Source of the DNA: an archaeon
GTDB lineage: Archaea; Asgardarchaeota; Hermodarchaeia; Hermodarchaeales; Hermodarchaeaceae
Direction: 5' to 3'
Length of the DNA: 7,383 bases
Assembly: GCA_016550405.1 (NCBI GenBank)
Contig: JABXGX010000048.1
Location: 1 to 7,383, forward strand
The notes beneath the pieces were generated by a model. The model was not told where the DNA came from, ran no database searches, and saw only the letters and a program-made list of their open reading frames with translations. Made by a program: the position numbers and the translations under genes. Shown here one piece after another: positions 1 to 6,329 of the stretch (positions are counted from its first letter, which is position 1; the number at the start of each line of letters is the position of its first letter).

Positions 1-3000
1 ACACAACAGACAGGTACTGATGAATTCACAGCTGAAACCTCTAAATCACAAGGTTATACGAGTTTGGTTAAATTCTATGATCGCTTCCAATCGGCGTATG
101 TTCTCAATGAGACCTCATTATGGCCAACAGTATTGGTTCAATACGTATATTACGAAGACACTGGCTCAGGCTTTGGAAGCCCTCTAGCCTCAGGGAGTTT
201 CAGCCAAAACGTTACAACTCGCCTCTTTTACAAAGAAGATGCTGTCTTCGGCGATGTTCAGCGAGTCAAATATGAGGTAACCATGCAAATAATTGGTGCC
301 TCCTGGGAATTTGAACAACAAAATTTCACCATCATTATCAACGTTGTATCTTGGGCTACTGATCTTGATGCGGTTCGAACATCAATCACCTACCCACCCA
401 CAGGAACAGGTGATGGTTGGACTGAATACAACAATGTGACCGATAGTTATCAGGCCCATGTATATTGGGATGAAACTTTCAATATCAACGTCTATTATGA
501 GAACATCAGCGCCTTGCCCCCTCATGGTATTGCGTCTGCTACCGTTAATATTCTCATAGATATCTCAACCTATCCCATGACTGACCTTGGAAGTGGTTAT
601 TATTCATACACGTTTGATACGAACTCATTTTCTGTTGACGTAGTCGACCTTTACGTGACTGCCACTTATACGGATCATGCAGCCCAAACGATTCGAATTC
701 AAGTCTATATTGATGCCCGAGTTACCCAACTTACTAGCTCATACTCTCCTACTACTGCCCAATTTCCTTATGGTGGTGACTTCTCAGTGACCTTCACCTT
801 TACCGACGTAGTCTCTATATCAGATCCGATTGATTGGGCCACTCCAACCATATCTGGTTATGTAATTGGGAAATATTCGATTATGAACAATGGGGGCGGT
901 ACATACACTGTCACTTTCCAAGGAGATGTCACTGAAACTACCTACTATGTCACCATCCTATTTAATGAGAGTAATTATGTATCCAAATCAAAGTATTATG
1001 AACTCACGGTACGTCCAATCCATACAGCTACTTGGGCTTCAACTGATAATCCCTCCGTCCCTTGGGGAACAGCCGTTGTCATCACCCTCAAGTACAACGA
1101 CTCAGATAACGGGTACATTGGCATCTCTGGTGCTTTAATCACATTTTCGTGGATGGACAATATATCAGGAGTTGATTTTTGGCTCACTGATAACGGCGAT
1201 GGTACATATACAATCATTCTTAATACTTCCAAAGTAGCTGCTGGTACCCAAGGATACACTATATCCTTCACACTATCGAAAACACATTATGATTCAGACC
1301 AAATTGACGCCACATTTCAAGTCCGTGACATCCAAACTACCCTCTTTATCGTTGACACAAAGGTGATGGGGCAGACAACTACCTCAATCCCTTGGGGAGA
1401 AACCCTCACTCTCATCCTCCACTATAACGATACGGAGAATGAACTCCACATTCCTAGCGCGAGCATCTCATGTAACTGGGACTCCCATTATTGGAATGCT
1501 TACTATAATGCAACTGACCATGCTTACTATCTAACCATTTATACAGACAACGCCATCGAAGGTAGTTACACCATCCAAATTTATGCTGCAAAAAGCCATT
1601 ACATCAATGGATTCAACATCCAAAGCTTTGTAATTCGGAAAATCCAAACTACCCTCACAGCCCTTCCATCCTATATCGCCTCTTCGCCCTGGGGAGATAA
1701 CCTCACTATCCGGCTCACCTATCAAGATTTAGATCATGGAGGCATCTACATTCCTTATGCCACAACCATAACTGACTGGGATGTCGGATACTTCACCTTC
1801 TATGATTTCGGTAATGGAACCTACCTGCTCCTCCTTAACACAACCAATCGGGTAATAGGTCAACATGCCGTGCAAATAACTCTAAGTGAGTCCCTTCTAA
1901 GTCCCCACTTTGCGGAAAGAACCATTACTATTCTCCTCACTCTCGACCCGATCCCCATTATCATCCATATCATCAGCCCACCAGGCGGCCAGAACATCAC
2001 TTGGTATAACGATATGCAAATCTTAACAGTCAACGTTACTGATCATTTAGGGCACCCCATAAATACTGGAATAACAGTGTACGAATGGGCTAGTCGACCC
2101 AATGTCACAATGACCTTCCTCGGGAACGGGATATGGACCGCTACTTTTCTTGCAGATGCTGAACCTGGGAGTTGGATTGTCACCATCGTCGCCAATAATC
2201 CACCGAACTATCGAATCGGGTCAGCTTCTATTGCTTTAATAATTCAAGAAACTACCACCCAGCTTGATCCACTAACGCTGCTCCCCATAAGCCCAATCGC
2301 GAATACAAGCTTTACATTCCTTGTTAACTTCACCACCACAAATGGTCAACCCATTGAAGGCGCTACAGTCACGTACAGCTTTGGTCCTCATAATGGTGTT
2401 TTCATCGATGAAACTCAGGGAGTCTACAACGCCACTATCAGCTCGGCGGGTATGGGCGCAGGACAATTCACTCTCTACATCAGCGCCAGCAAAGCCACAA
2501 TGCAAACTCAATGGATTCAAGTCACCGTGTTCCTAACCTTAATTCCATGCAATCTAGACCCTGAGGTCCCTGTGCTCAACGTCGATTGGGGCGAAAATTT
2601 CACGGTGAATGCATACTTCTACAACATCTCTGGTTCGCCTATCTCCGGAGCCAATATCATCTTTAATTGGTTTAACCAATCCGGTTCACTTATCCCTAAT
2701 GGAACAATAGGCTGGTATACCATCACACTTTCAAGCACTCTATCCACTGCTGACTCTTTCTACACCCTCACTTTAACCGTAAATCACCCCAGCCATGAAT
2801 ATCGTATTGCCATCGTAACGGTAAATATTCTTCGTCAGGACACAGACCTTGTTCTAATCCAAGCTGAAGCCCACTACCAAACAATCATTCGAATCCTAAA
2901 CACAACACCTTGGGAACTCCCGTGGGGGGATACTCTGGTGTTATACTTCAGCTACACTGATAGGAATGGATTGAGTATTTCCAACGCAACGGGTGTCTAT

Positions 3001-4332
3001 AATTGGGGCTTTGGTTCAGGCACACTCGAATATATCGGTGGTCTTTACGTTGCTTCAATTGACCTAGCAGGTATAACTCCCGCCTCTTATGAACTAATGG
3101 TCACTATAAGTAAACAAAATTATGAGCCCAGACGTTCCTCCAGCTTCGAGTTAGTCGTCAGCAAATTCCAAACTGAAATAACAATTTTAGAAGGGGCAAC
3201 TAGCGTGATGGCAGGTGCACCTTTCCACTTAGTCTTGTATATTTCGGATAGCTTCCACCAATTGCCGGTTACCCATGCAAATGTTTCCATCTCATGTGAA
3301 TCACTTTTTATCCCCAACTTGCCTTTCGAGAATCATAATAATGGAAATTACTCAATCTACCTCACTATCTCACAGCCTGGAACTCATGAGTTTATCGTTC
3401 ATGTTGAAGTCGATGATCGATTTGACATCAATAATGAACCTATCACCTTCCTCGCCGAGACTAATCCAGTCGTACAGAACTTCATTAATATCGGGGCAAT
3501 CATTGCGGTGTTAGGTATCATAATCTTAACGACATGGCTTGCATACGTACGGGTCTTCTCGATTCCTTGGATGGTACGGAAGATGCGGAAAATGGCTCAA
3601 ACCATTAGTAGAGGACACACTCCAACACTCTCTAAAAGTGAAATTGGTCGCATCACTAATCGACCAGATCTCATGCAAGATATCGCTGAACCTGCATATC
3701 GAACCGTGGGATTAACAGCCGGTTCAGTGGTCATTCCTGCTGAAATCGATTGGCGTGAACGCGAAGCTGAAGAGGAAGCCATCTGGTCGCAACTCAAAGG
3801 ACTACCATTCATCGAATATGAACAAAAACTGGAACTCTTCCAACAGATGAAGCAAATTGCCCCCTCTGAACGTGTCTGGTTCATCGAAGATCTGAAGAAG
3901 CAAATGGGTGATGGCACCCGCTTCGCTCGAAAACTCAAGGAACCCGAAATTGCTGAAGACCTAGAAACGCTCCTCCATGCGCGACTTGCCCTATTTCCGG
4001 CCCTCAGCGACACAGAGAAAACCCGAATCGCGGCACAGCTCCGAAAAATACCTAAGGAAGACTGGAATGAAATCTTTGACACCTTGGCAATATCCCAAGC
4101 TCCTCAAACAGTAGAAGTACCTGAACCACTTCGTCCAGATGAGCTTCCATCACTCACCAAGGAAGAACGAGAAAAGCTGATGGAAGAAATCAAGGATTTG
4201 ACAGAGGAAGAACGCCAAAAAGTTCTTAGAACTATCCGTGACAAACGGGATGCGGATGCTCCAAAAGGAAAACGTATCAAAGGTAAGACAGACTTCGTCA
4301 TCGATGACAAAGAGAAGAAGAAACAGACTTAA
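1..4332 (+). CDS. Giant modular surface protein with one transmembrane helix and a cytoplasmic tail (5' partial)
   Basis: The frame is open from base 1 (first residues TQQTGTDEFT) to the TAA at 4330-4332, giving 1443 residues. The true start is upstream; the TTG at 64 is only an internal codon. About ten beta-rich modules of 95-110 residues fill roughly residues 115-1150. The best ones share a 'PWG[DE].L.I.L.Y.D' opening, a central 'NW' or 'SW', a 'GNGTY'-like turn and an 'IQTTL'-like junction, which suggests Ig-like folds. Many N-X-S/T sequons and very few cysteines suit a glycosylated exterior. One hydrophobic helix (about residues 1164-1183) is followed by a basic stretch (PWMVRKMRKM) and a charged helical tail of about 260 residues. 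The topology is therefore outside-to-inside, as in a receptor or adhesin. I recognise the style from Asgard archaeal hypothetical proteins; the function is unknown. No enzyme motif was seen. The signal peptide, if any, lies outside the window. Confidence 0.9.
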   Translation, partial: TQQTGTDEFTAETSKSQGYTSLVKFYDRFQSAYVLNETSLWPTVLVQYVYYEDTGSGFGSPLASGSFSQNVTTRLFYKEDAVFGDVQRVKYEVTMQIIGASWEFEQQNFTIIINVVSWATDLDAVRTSITYPPTGTGDGWTEYNNVTDSYQAHVYWDETFNINVYYENISALPPHGIASATVNILIDISTYPMTDLGSGYYSYTFDTNSFSVDVVDLYVTATYTDHAAQTIRIQVYIDARVTQLTSSYSPTTAQFPYGGDFSVTFTFTDVVSISDPIDWATPTISGYVIGKYSIMNNGGGTYTVTFQGDVTETTYYVTILFNESNYVSKSKYYELTVRPIHTATWASTDNPSVPWGTAVVITLKYNDSDNGYIGISGALITFSWMDNISGVDFWLTDNGDGTYTIILNTSKVAAGTQGYTISFTLSKTHYDSDQIDATFQVRDIQTTLFIVDTKVMGQTTTSIPWGETLTLILHYNDTENELHIPSASISCNWDSHYWNAYYNATDHAYYLTIYTDNAIEGSYTIQIYAAKSHYINGFNIQSFVIRKIQTTLTALPSYIASSPWGDNLTIRLTYQDLDHGGIYIPYATTITDWDVGYFTFYDFGNGTYLLLLNTTNRVIGQHAVQITLSESLLSPHFAERTITILLTLDPIPIIIHIISPPGGQNITWYNDMQILTVNVTDHLGHPINTGITVYEWASRPNVTMTFLGNGIWTATFLADAEPGSWIVTIVANNPPNYRIGSASIALIIQETTTQLDPLTLLPISPIANTSFTFLVNFTTTNGQPIEGATVTYSFGPHNGVFIDETQGVYNATISSAGMGAGQFTLYISASKATMQTQWIQVTVFLTLIPCNLDPEVPVLNVDWGENFTVNAYFYNISGSPISGANIIFNWFNQSGSLIPNGTIGWYTITLSSTLSTADSFYTLTLTVNHPSHEYRIAIVTVNILRQDTDLVLIQAEAHYQTIIRILNTTPWELPWGDTLVLYFSYTDRNGLSISNATGVYNWGFGSGTLEYIGGLYVASIDLAGITPASYELMVTISKQNYEPRRSSSFELVVSKFQTEITILEGATSVMAGAPFHLVLYISDSFHQLPVTHANVSISCESLFIPNLPFENHNNGNYSIYLTISQPGTHEFIVHVEVDDRFDINNEPITFLAETNPVVQNFINIGAIIAVLGIIILTTWLAYVRVFSIPWMVRKMRKMAQTISRGHTPTLSKSEIGRITNRPDLMQDIAEPAYRTVGLTAGSVVIPAEIDWREREAEEEAIWSQLKGLPFIEYEQKLELFQQMKQIAPSERVWFIEDLKKQMGDGTRFARKLKEPEIAEDLETLLHARLALFPALSDTEKTRIAAQLRKIPKEDWNEIFDTLAISQAPQTVEVPEPLRPDELPSLTKEEREKLMEEIKDLTEEERQKVLRTIRDKRDADAPKGKRIKGKTDFVIDDKEKKKQT
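349..3465 (+). repeat. Tandem protein modules of about 100 residues (PWG modules)
   Basis: This part of the surface-protein gene is a chain of diverged repeats. Approximate module starts are 349, 721, 1018, 1330, 1642, 1951, 2251, 2548, 2842 and 3166. The most regular modules are 1018-1329 and 1330-1641 (both exactly 312 bases) and 1642-1950 (309 bases). PWG or a close variant appears at 1060, 1390, 1687, 2584 (DWG) and 2920; PYG is at 766, and the motif is lost in the modules at 1951, 2251 and 3166. Each unit has the layout of a beta-sandwich domain. At DNA level only short identities remain, such as the 15-base ATCCAAACTACCCTC at 1330 and 1642, so the duplication is mostly old. Boundaries are judged by eye. 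Confidence 0.75.
3490..3549 (+). other. Transmembrane helix of the surface protein
   Basis: These codons give IGAIIAVLGIIILTTWLAYV, twenty residues with no charge. Arginine and lysine follow at once (RVFSIPWMVRKMRKM), so by the positive-inside rule the preceding modules face outside and the C-terminal 260 residues face the cytoplasm. It is the only clear membrane segment in the visible protein. Confidence 0.88.
3733..4329 (+). other. Charged helical cytoplasmic tail region of the surface protein
   Basis: After a linker rich in Ser, Thr and Pro (about 3598-3732), the tail begins near PAEIDWREREAEEE and becomes strongly helical and rich in Glu, Lys, Arg and Leu. A first block includes 'LPFIEYEQKLELFQQMKQ' and 'SERVWFIEDLKKQ'. 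A second covers 'LALFPALSDTEKTRIAAQL'. After a proline-rich break (VEVPEPLRPDELPSL) comes a third, coiled-coil-like block with 'LTKEEREKLMEEIKDL' and 'LTEEERQKVLRTIRDK'. The protein ends in a lysine-rich stretch. I do not recognise an enzyme or adaptor fold. A protein-interaction platform beneath the membrane is a reasonable inference only. Confidence 0.6.
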
Positions 4333-4406
4333 CGCACTATTCTTAGCCATTTCGTTGAATCTTTCAGCGAATAACCGGTAATACTATTAGGTGGAGGTTC
4401 CTGCGT

Positions 4407-4427
4407 ATGGTGTCCACGACATCTTAA
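4407..4427 (+). other. Possible six-codon leader ORF upstream of the nitroreductase
   Basis: GGAGG/GAGGT at 4393-4398 is the strongest Shine-Dalgarno-like sequence in this spacer. It sits 8 bases before an ATG at 4407 that encodes MVSTTS and stops at 4425-4427, 17 bases before the preferred nitroreductase start. It may be a translated leader, or the purine run may be chance. The peptide has no recognisable attenuation feature. Confidence 0.2.
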
Positions 4428-4432
4428 TCGAT

Positions 4433-4437
4433 GGTGG
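4433..4437 (+). promoter_or_regulatory. Weak ribosome binding site for the nitroreductase
   Basis: GGTGG lies 7 bases before the ATG at 4445. It matches part of the archaeal Shine-Dalgarno consensus GGAGGTGATC only loosely. It supports the ATG over the upstream in-frame GTG at 4391, which itself lies inside the purine run GGTGGAGG. Confidence 0.4.
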
Positions 4438-4444
4438 CATAGTC

Positions 4445-5212
4445 ATGACGAAACCTGATAACAGCGAAGTGATGTTGAATCTCTTTAAGGAACGTCACGC
4501 GATCCGCGATTTCAACACCAACCAACCGGTTAGTGATGAACTGCTTTACAAAATCATCGAAGCAGGTGGTTATGCACCTAGCGCTGAAAACCAACAACCT
4601 TGGCGGGTGATAATCGTGCGTGATCGCGAAAAACAACGTCGCATCGGCGAATTAGCAGTTCTCCGGACCATTGAACTGTTTGGTCGTATCACACCTCGTC
4701 AAGAAATTGAACGACGTCTAGAGTATGTTGAAGCCTTACCCAGTCGGGAGCGGACTATTGATTGGCTCATCACAGGAAGACGATTCGAATACATCAAAGG
4801 AGAACCAGAAACAGATGGTGCTCCCATTCTGTTGGTGTTAGTCGTTGAGTCAACTCATGTGGGTAACTCTCAGCCCACCTTACGCGGAACCGGGGGCGTC
4901 TATGGATGGAGCAGCCTACGCCACTCGGTCATTGCAGGAAGTATGTTCCTGCAAAACTGCTGGCTCGCAGCTACCGCACTTGGTCTCGGAGCATGTGTGT
5001 CAAGTGTTCAACTTGACCACTACGATGATGTCCGGGAGATATCAGAATTGCTTGATATTCCCCAACCCCATTGGACACCTATCATGTGTTTAGCTATTGG
5101 GTACCCGAAATTCCCGCGAACCCGTGGTCCACCCCGTCAAACGCCTGAAGAAATCACCTACGTTGACAACTGGGGTCAAAACTGGGAACCCAACAGGAAA
5201 TCAGGAAAATAA
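4445..5212 (+). CDS. Nitroreductase-family FMN oxidoreductase
   Basis: The protein has 255 residues from the ATG at 4445, within the usual range of this family. These enzymes bind FMN, usually as dimers, and use NAD(P)H to reduce nitro compounds, quinones, enones or other acceptors; some members do specialised dehalogenation or cofactor chemistry. Seen here: the N-terminal FMN-phosphate signature 'ERHAIRDF' (residues 16-23), 'APSAENQQPW' (44-53), a helix leading into 'ATALGLGACVSS' (176-187) and the C-terminal 'LAIGYPKFPRTR' (216-227). Residues 80-125 are a long, charged insertion before the central strand 'PILLVLVV', likely the variable region over the active site. The start is chosen because the family normally begins shortly before the 'ERRSIR' motif; a GTG at 4391 would add 18 residues that look non-coding. 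It is probably co-transcribed with the next gene, 17 bases downstream. The substrate cannot be told from the sequence. It is soluble, with no signal peptide. Confidence 0.88.
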   Translation: MTKPDNSEVMLNLFKERHAIRDFNTNQPVSDELLYKIIEAGGYAPSAENQQPWRVIIVRDREKQRRIGELAVLRTIELFGRITPRQEIERRLEYVEALPSRERTIDWLITGRRFEYIKGEPETDGAPILLVLVVESTHVGNSQPTLRGTGGVYGWSSLRHSVIAGSMFLQNCWLAATALGLGACVSSVQLDHYDDVREISELLDIPQPHWTPIMCLAIGYPKFPRTRGPPRQTPEEITYVDNWGQNWEPNRKSGK

Positions 5213-5214
5213 GC

Positions 5215-5220
5215 GAGGAG
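5215..5220 (+). promoter_or_regulatory. Ribosome binding site of the 180-residue protein
   Basis: GAGGAG lies 9 bases before the ATG at 5230 and just after the TAA of the nitroreductase. It fixes the start of the downstream gene and argues for translation from a shared transcript. Confidence 0.65.
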
Positions 5221-5229
5221 AAACAAGCG

Positions 5230-5772
5230 ATGGATCAGTTCAAAGCGTTACAGGAATTCATTGTTGCTTGGATGGATGAACTCTGGTGGAGCATGCGCGA
5301 TCGAGTCGGGGCGCTCTCTATGATTGAAAGTCTCCAAAACGCTTGGCATGCAGCTGGAAAGAAAGTCGGAGAACTCGGAAAAGCAGAAGGTCTCGATATT
5401 GTCAAAACCACAGAAACCGCCCATTCTATGTTCGGGAGAACCGTGACAGTAAATAATGATACTATCTTGGTTACCGCCTGCCCGATTTGGGATCGGATTT
5501 TAGCTGGTCAATTAGAATATGCCCTGCGCTGTGAGGACTTTATCTGTGCCCCATATTTAATCGGTATAAAGGAAGCGTTGGGAGCCAAGGACGCAACGGT
5601 CGAAACGAATCTACGGTTAGCCCATGTTGCGAGAGTGAAGATAGAATACAAGCTCAAGAAATTAAAAACCAGTGGCTCTATTGATTCTAGGGTTAGAGCT
5701 CAAATTACAGCCTTTGAGAAAGAACTCAAAAACCTGCCTGCAACACCTGCATGTGTTTTCAAGGTGAAATAA
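5230..5772 (+). CDS. Uncharacterised 180-residue protein with a CP-x15-C-x4-C pattern
   Basis: I do not firmly recognise this protein. The start at 5230 has a good ribosome binding site. The N-terminus (residues 1-50) is helical and aromatic, with 'WMDELWWSMRDR'. A likely beta segment (70-83, 'RTVTVNNDTILVTA') leads into C84-P85, then C101 and C106 in 'LRCEDFICAPYLIG'. Residues 127-170 form charged helices, and the end is 'ATPACVFKVK' with C175. A 'CP ... C ... C' core with a final 'C.F.[IV]' recalls small-molecule-binding or hydrolase-like families such as V4R domains and the L-2-amino-thiazoline-4-carboxylate hydrolase family, but the match is by eye and weak. The cysteines could bind a metal or act as redox groups. 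No membrane segment or signal is present, so it is probably cytoplasmic. It directly follows a flavin reductase gene and may be functionally linked to it. Confidence 0.8.
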   Translation: MDQFKALQEFIVAWMDELWWSMRDRVGALSMIESLQNAWHAAGKKVGELGKAEGLDIVKTTETAHSMFGRTVTVNNDTILVTACPIWDRILAGQLEYALRCEDFICAPYLIGIKEALGAKDATVETNLRLAHVARVKIEYKLKKLKTSGSIDSRVRAQITAFEKELKNLPATPACVFKVK

Positions 5773-5791
5773 CGGCTTATAGGGCGCCTGT

Positions 5792-6178
5792 CTATTTCTT
5801 GTTTTGGAGAATGGGTTCTGCTATTGCCAGAAGCTCCTCTTCACTGAGATCCGCTTTCAAGTGGCTAAACTCCATTTTACACTCATCAAAGCGCTTCAGA
5901 ATATCTTTCTTATCCTGTTTAGCATGATGCTCCTTGACCGCCTACGCAATCGCTTGGATTTGAGCTTTTGACGCTTTGAGCTTATTTTTCTTCAAAACAT
6001 ATTCAATAAGATGCCGACCTGCAAATTTTCCAAGGTAGAAACTTCGTTCCCTTCCAACCATTTCAGAAGGAATCGGTTCATAAGATAATGAGTGGGCTAG
6101 CGTGGCATGGACATGGATGCCTGAGCCATGATTAAAGGCGTTCTGACCCACAATTGCTTGCCTTCTGCTACTATCTCC
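5792..6178 (-). pseudogene. C-terminal remnant of a homocitrate/2-isopropylmalate synthase family gene
   Basis: On the minus strand the frame reads 'AIVGQNAFNHGSGIHVHA', then 'YEPIPSEMVGRERSFYLGK' and 'FAGRHLIEYVLKKNKLKAS'. This is the conserved stretch that follows the TIM barrel in the LeuA/NifV/AksA/LysS family. A TAG at 5942-5944 interrupts it at '...QIQAIA*AVKEHH...'. The same frame then stays open for 49 more codons, including 'LSEEELLAIAEPILQNKK', which looks like the natural C-terminus, and ends with TAG at 5792-5794. A TGA at 6179-6181 closes the frame upstream. The catalytic barrel of about 270 residues, with its metal-binding histidines, is absent; the DNA where it should lie codes for the CoA-binding protein on the other strand. 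Such synthases condense acetyl-CoA with a 2-oxo acid, but this piece cannot catalyse that. Which subfamily it came from is uncertain. The remnant is convergent with the upstream operon. Confidence 0.82.
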
Positions 6179-6181
6179 TCA

Positions 6182-6329
6182 CTCAGCTTCCCTTTCCTCA
6201 TCCTGTATCTTTTTTGAACCACGAGAAATTCCTAAAGATATTCCCTTTCAAATTGCGAATGGTTCTTAAGTAAAACCTGCCAAAGGCGAGTTACTACCCT
6301 AATGTGCTACCTACTAATCGGTGTCACTG
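6182..6329. other. Spacer between the synthase remnant and the CoA-binding gene
   Basis: No intact gene is visible in these 148 bases. The part next to the remnant (6159-6215) is pyrimidine-rich on the plus strand and ends in six T (6210-6215), so it could serve as an archaeal U-rich terminator region, without a clear hairpin. An A/T-rich TTCTTAAGTAAAA at 6263-6275 is the best TATA-like candidate for the gene at 6330 and would imply a leader of roughly 30-40 bases. Both are weak. Confidence 0.3.

Noticed and set aside
64..66. TTG at 64 as the start of the surface protein
   Set aside because: The frame is open to base 1 and upstream residues look like the same type of sequence. No ribosome binding site or signal peptide follows, so the gene simply runs in from outside the window.
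3597..4082. 161-codon minus-strand open frame
   Set aside because: It is antisense to the charged tail of the surface protein. Its Ser- and Arg-rich composition is what the complement of a Glu/Lys-rich coding region gives, and it has no family resemblance.
4391..4444. GTG at 4391 as the start of the nitroreductase, adding 18 residues
   Set aside because: The GTG lies within a purine-rich SD-like run, has no binding site of its own, and the extra residues (VEVPAYGVHDIL...) precede the normal family N-terminus. The ATG at 4445 fits better.
5773..5810. Possible terminator after the 180-residue gene (TCTATTTCTTGTTTT, 5791-5805)
   Set aside because: It is T-rich but interrupted, has no convincing hairpin, and overlaps the end of the minus-strand synthase remnant, so the composition may be coding in origin.
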